Below, piece by piece: positions 25,506 through 32,829 of a stretch of DNA of 64,000 bases (position 1 is its first letter; the number at the start of each line of letters is the position of its first letter). The notes beneath the pieces were generated by a model. It was given only the letters and a program-made list of their open reading frames with translations, was not told the DNA's origin and did not search any database. The stretch comes from Dinghuibacter silviterrae (GTDB taxonomy: Bacteria; Bacteroidota; Bacteroidia; Chitinophagales; Chitinophagaceae). Position numbers and translations under genes: made by a program. The DNA is taken from positions 598,768 to 662,767 of the forward strand of contig NZ_SODV01000002.1 in the NCBI RefSeq assembly GCF_004366355.1. The letters are read 5' to 3'.

Positions 25506-27296
25506 ATGTATCGACACGGATTTTTATTGTTCCTAATTATAGGGATCGGTTGGGGGCGCCCGGTAAAAGCGCAGAACAAGATCATTGACTCGCTCCGGCA
25601 GGTGCTGGCGGGTGGCCGCCTTTCTGTAGACGGCCGGATCCGAACCCTCGGCCAGTTGGGTAAGGCGCTCAGCGCCTCCAACCCCCAGGAGGGACTGGCT
25701 CTGGAGCAGGAAGCCCTGGATCTGGCCCGCGACACGGGTGATCCCGCGCGTATGGCCCTTGTATATTCCTATTTTTCCCAACTATATATCGCCGTAGACA
25801 GTCTCGTACCTGCGTCCAGGGCCATAGACAGCGCCCTTTTTTTTGCCGGGCGTACCGAGGACAAGACGGTAAAGGGGATGGTCTGGTACCGGAAGGGCCT
25901 GGTGGAAGACTACCTCGACAAGGTCGAAGAATCCATGCGCAGCTTTATCACCGCCCTGGGTTTTTTAGAAGGGCAAAAGGAGTACGCCACCGAAGCCGGT
26001 ATATATTATATCATGGCCGGGACTTACGGGAGCGAGGGCGACCTGGCAGGTCAGGCCAGGTATGCCCGTTTTTGTGCACAGACGGCCCTGGCGAGCGGGC
26101 TGCCTGACAACCTTTGCAACGGTTACCAGGCCCTCGCCAGCAGCTTTGAGTTTCGCTACCGCAAGGACACCTCGGACGCTACCCTGCGGGATTCCTGTAT
26201 GTACTACAACCGCGTTGCCTGCATCCTCGGTGTGCAAAACAAGGACCGGTTGCTGGCACCCAGCATCCTCGCGGTGATCACCCTCAATATGTCCAACCTC
26301 TACGCGGAGTTTTATCCCGCGCGCTATAAGGACAGCGCCATGCACTACCTTTCTCTGGCCCTTGACCTGGGTCAGGAAACCAAGCAAAAAAGCGTCGTGG
26401 CCAGTTGTTTCGGCCGGCTCAGCGACTATGCGCAGGACGCCGGCGACAACCGGAGGGCGGAAACCTACTTACTGGAGGCCCTCGCCGTGGTCAATTCCCA
26501 AAAAGAAGTCAACAGCCCCCTCCGCCTCCACATCATCCACAACCTCGCCGACCTCGCGGAGAAAAGAGGAGACAAGGCCGCCGCCCTCGACTTCTATAAA
26601 CAATACATCGACTATTACAAAGCCTACTTCGACGCCGCACAGGTCACCGCCGCCCAAAAGCTCGACGCCCAATACCAGTTCGGAAAAACGGAACGCGACC
26701 TTTTGGTAGCCCAGCAACAAGCCGCCAACAACCGGAAGCTCAAAATCGTGTATATCATCCTGTTCGCGGCCAGCCTGACAGGGTTACTATTTTTGTTCCG
26801 CTCCTATCACCTCCATATTCGCCTGCACAAGGAGGAAAGCGCGCGGCTCCTTGCCGAACAACAATTGCTCGAAGCCCGCAAAGAATATTTGCAAAAAGAA
26901 TTACTTGCCGGTTCCCTCGCCCTGGAGGAAAAAGACGGTTTGCTGCAATCCCTCCAGCAAAAGATCACGGAGATCAGCGACCCGCGCCTGAAAAAGGTGG
27001 GCCGCCTGATTACCGAGCGCACCCGGCTCGACGAAGACTTCGAATCCCTCAAACAGGATTTTGCCCATATCCACCCCGAATTCATCGAAAAGCTCCAGCA
27101 AAAAGCCTCCGGCAGCCTCACCCGGATCGACCTCAAATACTGCACGTACATCCTCATGGGGCTCTCCAATAAAGAGGTCGGCGTACGCCTCGGCATCGAG
27201 GCCAAGAGCATCCGCATGGCGCGGTACCGGATAAAGCAGAAGCTGGGGTTGGGGAAGGAGGAGAGTCTTGATCAGTTTGTAAGGACGCTGGCTTGA
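25506..27296 (+). CDS. TPR-transmembrane-LuxR type transcriptional regulator
   Basis: A 596-residue protein of a Bacteroidota-specific architecture. A signal peptide (1-22) is followed by TPR-like helices to about residue 390 (predicted periplasmic), a transmembrane helix near 413-433 (IVYIILFAASLTGLLFLF), a coiled coil (440-500), and a C-terminal LuxR-like HTH at about 540-596: YCTYILMGLSNKEVGVRLGI and SIRMARYRIKQKLGL. It likely senses a periplasmic signal and binds DNA from the membrane. The gene stands alone, with phased repeats in front. Its end overlaps the convergent small gene by 25 bp. Confidence 0.88.
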   Translation: MYRHGFLLFLIIGIGWGRPVKAQNKIIDSLRQVLAGGRLSVDGRIRTLGQLGKALSASNPQEGLALEQEALDLARDTGDPARMALVYSYFSQLYIAVDSLVPASRAIDSALFFAGRTEDKTVKGMVWYRKGLVEDYLDKVEESMRSFITALGFLEGQKEYATEAGIYYIMAGTYGSEGDLAGQARYARFCAQTALASGLPDNLCNGYQALASSFEFRYRKDTSDATLRDSCMYYNRVACILGVQNKDRLLAPSILAVITLNMSNLYAEFYPARYKDSAMHYLSLALDLGQETKQKSVVASCFGRLSDYAQDAGDNRRAETYLLEALAVVNSQKEVNSPLRLHIIHNLADLAEKRGDKAAALDFYKQYIDYYKAYFDAAQVTAAQKLDAQYQFGKTERDLLVAQQQAANNRKLKIVYIILFAASLTGLLFLFRSYHLHIRLHKEESARLLAEQQLLEARKEYLQKELLAGSLALEEKDGLLQSLQQKITEISDPRLKKVGRLITERTRLDEDFESLKQDFAHIHPEFIEKLQQKASGSLTRIDLKYCTYILMGLSNKEVGVRLGIEAKSIRMARYRIKQKLGLGKEESLDQFVRTLA

Positions 27297-27691
27297 GCTG
27301 GCGTTTTCGTCAGCGACAGTTTTCTGTACAAAACTTTGTCGGCGGTGATAAGCGTGCCGTCGATGTGGTTGTTGTTTACTTTGAGCACCCAGGTGCCAGT
27401 CGGTTGTACGCAGGTGAGCGTGGATTTGTTTAGGGTAAAGTTGAGCTTGCCCATGTTGATCGGTTGGCCGTTTACGATTTTGTCAGCTGTGACTGTGTAG
27501 GTTTCGGCCGCTTGGTAGAAATGAAAAACGACGGTTTCGTTTTTGCAGGGGGAGTTTTTTACCTGACAGATGGAGGTGCCCATCCAAGTGCCGGTTAAGG
27601 CGTCATCCTGGGGCGCTTCCTGTAAGGAGAAGCGGCTGTTTTGAGAAATGGTTGCGAGTAGGATAGCTATGAAATAGATAGAGATATGCAT
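27272..27691 (-). CDS. Small secreted protein of unknown function
   Basis: A 139-residue protein. From the ATG at 27691 it has a short hydrophobic leader (ISIYFIAILLATISQ). The mature part DALTGTWMGTSICQVKNSPC and WVLKVNNNHIDGTLI suggests a lipocalin-like or small beta-barrel domain of the type that starts with GTW. Two cysteines around residues 50-57 could form a disulfide. An ATG at 27736 is an alternative start. It overlaps the convergent TPR-LuxR gene by 25 bp. Function not recognised. Confidence 0.55.
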   Translation of the reverse strand: MHISIYFIAILLATISQNSRFSLQEAPQDDALTGTWMGTSICQVKNSPCKNETVVFHFYQAAETYTVTADKIVNGQPINMGKLNFTLNKSTLTCVQPTGTWVLKVNNNHIDGTLITADKVLYRKLSLTKTPAQASVLTN

Positions 27692-27816
27692 TTCAGCTTT
27701 TTCGATGGTAATTGTCAATTTGCCTTTGAACCGCATAAAGTTGAGATTTTCGGTACAAAGGGAGAAAAACCAGGGTTATGAAACAATTACGCCGTAATAT
27801 TCGCCGTAGTGTTTTT

Positions 27817-29010
27817 TTACTCATCAAGATCAATTCGCCTTGCTTTCGGAAGTTTCTGAGGCCTAGCTAATTGCTTTGTAATCGTAGATAGGCTTGTATC
27901 CTTAAATACATCTACGTTGGTTTGTAGAAATACGGAAAGTTCTTCATAGCTGTTGGCGATAAGGTCTTTATTCTTGAGCAATCGGAGTACATAATAAAGC
28001 TGGTTTTTCTGACCTTTCCATTTCAGCTTTTTCACTTCAGGTTCCGGGGCAGTTTGCCTTTTAACAGACAGTTTGTTAGTTATATTTGAAAGTTTCTTTT
28101 CCAGGTAAACAATATGGTGCGTATAGGCATATCCTTCGGAAATTTGTTTGATCAACTCTTTGATATTATTTTCGGGGGTGTGGTTAAATCCCTCATACGT
28201 ATTCAAAATTTCGCTTGAAAACACTATAGGTGAGTTTGTCTCTGCTAATTCTATGAGTAATGGATTCTGATCCCTAAGCGCAATTAGATTTCCTTGATAA
28301 TAAGGATTATCAAATTTGCTGGATTTTAGTCTTTTTTGCTTCCCAAAGTGGGCATTGATATTTTCAAGCCTGGCCTCGATCGTTCGTTTTATATCCGGAG
28401 TTGTTATTTTTTCAAAGTCAAGCCTCATTTTTTCAATGAGGTTGTTTTTGTCTACCACGTCCCTTATCCTGTCCCCAATAGAAAAACCGAGATCGAAAAA
28501 TATTTCTAATAAGTAGATATGTCTATCGAAACTAATGTAGCTACTAGCTTTGCTATGTATAAAATAGTCTCGGCATTGGTCTAGTATCTCCTTATACCTT
28601 TTTAAAGATTGTACTTTAGGATATAGTGAGTAGCCGTAAGCGATGTCCTGAACGAAGGACTCGATTTTATCTTTTTTAAGTTTGGCAAGACCAGGGATTA
28701 GGCCGTCGTTCACCAGATCGCCCCATACTTCGCCTATCGTTGGATTGTTATCTATTATTCTAACTTTTCTGCTTTCAGCGAACGAATATCCTATGGCGAT
28801 GGGGTTTTGTATACCGTTTTTCTTGTCATTGCCTATTAGTTTTGTCAACACATTTAGTCTGGTGAAGACAAAATCCACCTTTTCTTCATTTGATGTTGGT
28901 GAAAAGGGGTCTGTAAGGTAATAAAAGATATCATCGTCTTCCTGCGTTTCAATCCTGGTTATAGGTGTTGATATATTAAAACCGGCTTCTTCTAATGGAT
29001 GGATGGACAT
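27817..29010 (-). CDS. Island protein of unknown function, RteC-like C-terminus
   Basis: A 397-residue, AT-rich, helical cytosolic protein without signal peptide or catalytic motif I can recognise. The C-terminal 75 residues (LKWKGQKNQLYYVLRLLKN, then SYEELSVFLQTNVDVFKD) resemble the KW-x-G-x-K-x-L segment at the end of RteC-type regulatory proteins of Bacteroidota mobile elements; this similarity is from memory and weak. The start at 29010 follows a -7-like box by a few bases. It is divergent from hicA and belongs by base composition to the same island. Confidence 0.6.
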   Translation of the reverse strand: MSIHPLEEAGFNISTPITRIETQEDDDIFYYLTDPFSPTSNEEKVDFVFTRLNVLTKLIGNDKKNGIQNPIAIGYSFAESRKVRIIDNNPTIGEVWGDLVNDGLIPGLAKLKKDKIESFVQDIAYGYSLYPKVQSLKRYKEILDQCRDYFIHSKASSYISFDRHIYLLEIFFDLGFSIGDRIRDVVDKNNLIEKMRLDFEKITTPDIKRTIEARLENINAHFGKQKRLKSSKFDNPYYQGNLIALRDQNPLLIELAETNSPIVFSSEILNTYEGFNHTPENNIKELIKQISEGYAYTHHIVYLEKKLSNITNKLSVKRQTAPEPEVKKLKWKGQKNQLYYVLRLLKNKDLIANSYEELSVFLQTNVDVFKDTSLSTITKQLARPQKLPKARRIDLDE

Positions 29011-29029
29011 TCTAAGAGTTTTTATATTG

Positions 29030-29037
29030 CAAAAATA
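29030..29037 (-). promoter_or_regulatory. Predicted -7 box for the 397-residue island gene
   Basis: On the minus strand TATTTTTG matches TAnnTTTG exactly and ends 20 bases before the ATG at 29010. No clear TTG-type -33 element is seen at the expected distance, so the promoter call is tentative. Confidence 0.4.
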
Positions 29038-29072
29038 TAATATAAATGAGTGTTTTGTTAAGGTACCATTAT

Positions 29073-29105
29073 TTTGACGTTTTGGTAACTTTTTAGTTAC
29101 CTTTG
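29073..29105 (+). promoter_or_regulatory. Predicted hicA promoter with palindromic operator
   Basis: A TTTG at 29073-29076 and a TACCTTTG box at 29098-29105 (exact TAnnTTTG) are 21 bases apart, as in Bacteroidota promoters. A perfect inverted repeat, GGTAACT-TTTT-AGTTACC (29084-29101), fills the spacer and covers the first half of the -7 box. A repressor bound there would block transcription. HicB carries an HTH and is the obvious candidate. The 5' leader to hicA would be about 85 bases. Confidence 0.6.
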
Positions 29106-29194
29106 CTCTGGTCTTTATGATAAACGCATTTAGGACAGAGAATAGAGTTGTTAAGCTGATAACAAACATTTCTCACACGTTCTAATTAAATCAA

Positions 29195-29383
29195 ATGCGC
29201 TTTGCCGAAGTTGTGCTTTGCTTAAAGCAGGCCGGTTGGATTATTAAAGATCAAAAGGGGAGTCATGTACATATGATTCATCCCTCGAAGCCAGGTAAAA
29301 TTACAATTCCGAAGCATGGGAAAAGTGATCTTGCGCCCGGCACATTAAAAGCTATTTGGAAGCATGCAGGGCTGAATCATTAG
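29195..29383 (+). CDS. hicA: HicA-type mRNA interferase toxin
   Basis: A 62-residue protein with the HicA/YcfA double-stranded-RNA-binding-like fold. VVLCLKQAGWIIKDQKGSHV and KITIPKHGKSDLAPGTLKAI are the family motifs; His24 in GSH is the catalytic residue in known HicA toxins, which cut mRNA independently of ribosomes. It is full length. It is first in an operon with hicB (52-bp gap) and two SEC-C genes. A 12-bp hairpin spans its stop codon. Confidence 0.92.
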   Translation: MRFAEVVLCLKQAGWIIKDQKGSHVHMIHPSKPGKITIPKHGKSDLAPGTLKAIWKHAGLNH

Positions 29384-29393
29384 CCCTGCATGC
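29362..29393 (+). promoter_or_regulatory. Perfect 12-bp hairpin across the hicA stop codon
   Basis: GCATGCAGGGCT (29362-29373), an 8-base loop, and AGCCCTGCATGC (29382-29393) form a perfect stem; the hicA TAG (29381-29383) lies at the loop edge. No T-tract follows, so it is not a standard terminator. It may stabilise or process the mRNA and set the toxin to antitoxin ratio. Confidence 0.6.
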
Positions 29394-29435
29394 AAATAGC
29401 ATCTAAAGATGATTTTATCAAATGAATAAGTAAGG

Positions 29436-29816
29436 GTGAAAAAGGTGTCTTTGATTATTGAAAAGACCGACGACGGTTTTCTAGGTCGGGTTTCCTATAA
29501 GGATGATTTGATTATTGAAGAAGCTGAGACCCTCGCGAAATTAGATGTGGGGATTAAAAAGATTCTCCGCGATTTTTACGAGTTAGAACTTGGAAGTGTA
29601 TATTTTGAACATAAATATGATCTATCTGCCTTGTTCGAAAAGTTTGACTATTTGAAGATTTCAAATGTAGCAAAGATCGCAGGAATGAATGCTAGCCTTC
29701 TACGACAATACGTGACCGGAAAGAAACATGCGTCTAAATCACAGGCCAAGAAAATAGAAGAAGCGATACATTGTATCGGTAAAGAGCTTTCGGACATTAA
29801 GGTATATAGCAAATAG
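29436..29816 (+). CDS. hicB: HicB-like antitoxin with C-terminal HTH
   Basis: A 126-residue protein. The N-terminal half (KVSLIIEKTDDGFLGRVSYK) is the partial RNase H-like fold of HicB antitoxins, which masks the HicA active site. The C-terminal half ISNVAKIAGMNASLLRQYV is a helix-turn-helix, consistent with autoregulation at the palindrome upstream of hicA. The start is GTG at 29436; a second GTG at 29445 has a better-spaced TAAGGG. The next gene begins 7 bp after the stop, so cotranscription is likely. Confidence 0.85.
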   Translation: MKKVSLIIEKTDDGFLGRVSYKDDLIIEEAETLAKLDVGIKKILRDFYELELGSVYFEHKYDLSALFEKFDYLKISNVAKIAGMNASLLRQYVTGKKHASKSQAKKIEEAIHCIGKELSDIKVYSK

Positions 29817-29823
29817 ATATTGT

Positions 29824-31047
29824 ATGAAAGACATACCTTCTAATGTGCTTTGCCCGTGTGGTAGCGGACGGAAGTATAAACGTTGCTGTAAAGAGAAGAA
29901 TATATTTAAGCTTGACGATAATGGCCATGTGGTAAGGCGTGTAGAACTGCATCCAAAAGCTGTGGAAATCGTAGAGAAGAATAAAAGGGAATTTAGCGAA
30001 TTGTTTGGCAGAGAACCCCAGCCAAACGAGCCAGTCTTATTTCATACGCTACTGATGTCTGATGATGATTACATGGAGGGTATTCAGGAAATTTTTGACA
30101 AGGTAGGCATACCAAAAGAAATCGCGTATGCACATAGGAAAACCGGTATGGCCGTATCTGAGATGAATGAACACCTGATACCAACTTCAGATATGCTTAG
30201 GTGGGATGCGGCTATAAAGGAATACAGAGACATAGAAAAAGGGAAGAAGAAAATTAACCGACCAGAAATACTCGACAGGATAGAGTCGCTATCTGAGCGG
30301 TTGAATTTTTGCCAATATTTGCTTGGGCTTATCATCTTTAAGCAAAATGACATCCAAAGGCAAAAGAGATTTGACGAGAACATAACTGAGGTTGAATATA
30401 TACTGTTCTGCTTGACAAAGAATTTGAAGACGTTGCGGGCAGCTTTAAATCTAATTGAGGGAAATTTTGGAGAAGACGCGTTGAATCTGATTAGGTCCAT
30501 TTTCGAGAACTATCTTCATGTCGCGATGTCTATTAGAAACAATGATTTTATTAATGACATTAAGATCAAGATTGGCTTACTTTTAGGGACACATAAGTAT
30601 ATAAGAAAAGGAGCGGAGAAGGTTGTCGAAGTTGCAACTGGCAAAGAAGCTAGATTGAAATTTACCAAAAATCATCAACTAGCCTTGCTTCATCCATTGT
30701 ATGGAAAAATGGATATTGAGATATACAACTATCTCTATGATTTTCTTTCCGGCTTTACACACCCAGATCTGGTGACATTATCCTGCTACGTAGATGAAAA
30801 TGGGTTTAATTATCAGAAGCGTAATTTTTCCTCCGAATCTATTTTATACATCAGTTTTTTTAATTTATTGATTTTGAATGAGATTAAGAATTTGAACGGT
30901 ATTGATAATACCTCTATTCTTGATATCGATAGATTTACGCAAACGACAGCACCGCATCTAATCAAAATATTCGGTCAGGTTGAAAAGGATTTTCCAAATT
31001 ATCCGTCATTCATGAAAGAACGAGTGGAAGCTCTTTATAGTGTTTGA
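29824..31047 (+). CDS. SEC-C motif / DUF5677-like protein, copy 1
   Basis: A 407-residue protein, AT-rich. The N-terminus holds a SEC-C zinc motif, CPCGSGRKYKRCC (residues 10-22, pattern C-x-C-x8-C-C), normally found at the end of SecA. The rest is helical and fits the DUF5677 family: ALNLIRSIFENYLHVAMSI near 220 and YLYDFLSGFTHPDLV near 305. These segments are conserved in the next gene. The start is 7 bp after hicB, so the gene is part of the toxin-antitoxin operon. Function unknown; the DUF5677 label is from recall. Confidence 0.75.
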   Translation: MKDIPSNVLCPCGSGRKYKRCCKEKNIFKLDDNGHVVRRVELHPKAVEIVEKNKREFSELFGREPQPNEPVLFHTLLMSDDDYMEGIQEIFDKVGIPKEIAYAHRKTGMAVSEMNEHLIPTSDMLRWDAAIKEYRDIEKGKKKINRPEILDRIESLSERLNFCQYLLGLIIFKQNDIQRQKRFDENITEVEYILFCLTKNLKTLRAALNLIEGNFGEDALNLIRSIFENYLHVAMSIRNNDFINDIKIKIGLLLGTHKYIRKGAEKVVEVATGKEARLKFTKNHQLALLHPLYGKMDIEIYNYLYDFLSGFTHPDLVTLSCYVDENGFNYQKRNFSSESILYISFFNLLILNEIKNLNGIDNTSILDIDRFTQTTAPHLIKIFGQVEKDFPNYPSFMKERVEALYSV

Positions 31048-31090
31048 ATTTGAAAAGGTCGAATGTAAAAAATTTAATTAGATATTTAAA

Positions 31091-32350
31091 ATGAGCCTAG
31101 GGTTGTCTTTGTTAGCAAATCAGAAAAGCAGGAGAAGGGTCCGGAAGGATAGCCTTTGTCCATGCGAATCGGGAAAAAAATATGGGAGTTGTTGTTTGGA
31201 AAAAGGTATCGAGTATACCTATGATAGGGAGGGTAACGTCGCGAGAACGGTTAAAATGGATTCTGAAACGAGGGAAGCAGCATTAGGCGCAATTGGTTCA
31301 TATCAGGAGATTTTTGACAGGGAAGCCGTTGATGATGACCCGCTTTTTTTGGAGATGACTCTATACTCTGAAGAGGAGATAATGGAAAAGTCTGAGGAGG
31401 CTTTAAAGTATGCCTATGGCGTTCCAGACGAAGATCTCTATGCATTTCGAAAGTTAGGATTTATAGTAAAAAAAGGAAATAGAAAAAATGTACCTGACAA
31501 AGACCTACTAGCGTGGGACGAGGCAAGGAAAGAATATTTCGATCTTTTCTCAGGAAAGATACGGGAGGAGGTGGATTTATATACTGAGTTTCAGAACCAT
31601 CTTGAGAATTGGGTTATTAAGTTGATTCATTTATATGCATTAATCTTGTACAAATCCGAAGCTGAGTTTAAGTCTACCCATTTCTATGAGGAACTAAACA
31701 TGAAGAGTTATACTCTTTTTTGTCTTACAAAGCACTTAAAGACAATGAAAGCGACTAGACCTCTCACTAGTCATTATTTTAACGAAGACACTTTTAGCTT
31801 AATCAGAACCATGTATGAGAATTATCTACAGATATCCACGATCGTTCACTATCCAGTGCAGATGCAAAAGGAGCTCGATGCGAAAGTTGGTCTTTATTTA
31901 GGTACGCATAAACAGGAATATGACTGTATAATTGATGTTTCGAGTGGGAGCAAAACGAAAATTATATCTAACAAACAGCGAGCTATGCTAGATAAAGATT
32001 TTCGGCACGAAAACACGCATTTATACTTTACTTTATATGGATATTTATCAAATTTTATTCACCCGGATATAAGAGTGGTTGGACATTTCTTTAAAGATGG
32101 ATATTTATCTCACAATGCAAATAAAGATCAAATAACTGTATTTTATTATATCAACTTGGTTAATGTCATGCTCCTTTTTGACTTGTTGAAATCGTCAATA
32201 TTTGATGGTCAGAATCAAAAGGATATTAAAAATTTTACCATAAAAGTCACCGAACTTCTTTTAACGGTCTCCAGGATGTCCAATGATGGTGGTGACAGCA
32301 TCATTCAGGATAGGCTTCAAAAAATGCTTAGTTCAAGTTTGCTGCAGTAA
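31091..32350 (+). CDS. SEC-C motif / DUF5677-like protein, copy 2
   Basis: A 419-residue paralogue of the preceding gene. A 22-residue basic extension precedes the SEC-C motif CPCESGKKYGSCC (23-35). Shared segments are SLIRTMYENYLQ, KVGLYLGTHK and LSNFIHPDI; the two proteins align over their whole length but are clearly diverged. The gap to copy 1 is 43 bp. A strong terminator closes the operon. The two copies may form a heteromer or act on different targets. Confidence 0.75.
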   Translation: MSLGLSLLANQKSRRRVRKDSLCPCESGKKYGSCCLEKGIEYTYDREGNVARTVKMDSETREAALGAIGSYQEIFDREAVDDDPLFLEMTLYSEEEIMEKSEEALKYAYGVPDEDLYAFRKLGFIVKKGNRKNVPDKDLLAWDEARKEYFDLFSGKIREEVDLYTEFQNHLENWVIKLIHLYALILYKSEAEFKSTHFYEELNMKSYTLFCLTKHLKTMKATRPLTSHYFNEDTFSLIRTMYENYLQISTIVHYPVQMQKELDAKVGLYLGTHKQEYDCIIDVSSGSKTKIISNKQRAMLDKDFRHENTHLYFTLYGYLSNFIHPDIRVVGHFFKDGYLSHNANKDQITVFYYINLVNVMLLFDLLKSSIFDGQNQKDIKNFTIKVTELLLTVSRMSNDGGDSIIQDRLQKMLSSSLLQ

Positions 32351-32360
32351 ACTTTCGGTG

Positions 32361-32399
32361 TGAAAAAAGCCGGCCGGATATGCCCGGCCGGCTTTGCCA
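32361..32399. terminator. Strong intrinsic terminator closing the island operon
   Basis: AAAGCCGGCCGG (32366-32377), loop ATATGC, CCGGCCGGCTTT (32384-32395) form a perfect 12-bp stem after the second SEC-C gene and before the convergent VOC gene. Its GC-rich composition differs from the AT-rich island and marks the right border. Confidence 0.9.
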
Positions 32400-32408
32400 A
32401 TAATAATG

Positions 32409-32780
32409 TTACTGCATGGAATGAAACGCCACCCTGTTGCCCTCGCTATCTATAAAATGTGCCATAAACCCGTTTTCGCCGATCGAGGTTTTGGGCAAAA
32501 CGACTTTGCCGCCGGCGGCCTCGACTCTGGCTAAAGGAACCGACAGGTCGTCTCCGCCGTTCAAATAAACCAACGTACCGGTTGCAGAGGGCTCATAGCC
32601 TTCGGCTTGGGCTAGTCCTCCGCCTACCTGCCCGCTTGCCATATCCGCCGGGAACATCCCATACTTCATGGTAGGGTGGGGCATTTCCATAATTTCAACG
32701 CCCAATACCGTCTCATAAAAAGACTTTGCCCTTGCAAAATCTTTTGCAGGAATTTCAAACCAGTTAATAGCGTTTGCCAT
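32409..32780 (-). CDS. VOC family protein
   Basis: A 123-residue glyoxalase/bleomycin-resistance-like protein. INWFEIPAKDFARAKSFYE at the N-terminus and GFMAHFIDSEGNRVAFHS at the C-terminus are the paired metal-site strands of the VOC fold; the central segment YLNGGDDLSVPLARVEAAGG is also typical. The ATG at 32780 gives the standard VOC start, although the frame is open to 32927. Activity unknown. It is third of its kind in this window. Confidence 0.88.
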   Translation of the reverse strand: MANAINWFEIPAKDFARAKSFYETVLGVEIMEMPHPTMKYGMFPADMASGQVGGGLAQAEGYEPSATGTLVYLNGGDDLSVPLARVEAAGGKVVLPKTSIGENGFMAHFIDSEGNRVAFHSMQ

Positions 32781-32829
32781 CGTTTTTAGTTTTAACCAAT
32801 GTAAAGCTAAAAACCGGTGGTTAAGATTA

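Noticed and set aside
27790-27808. CGCCGTA repeated after 12 bp at the left edge of the island
   Set aside because: No matching copy at the right edge near 32.35-32.41 kb, so it cannot be claimed as an attachment site.
32792-32824. TTAACCA...TGGTTAA inverted repeat upstream of the VOC gene
   Set aside because: Seven bp with a 19-base spacer; too weak to call an operator without comparison.
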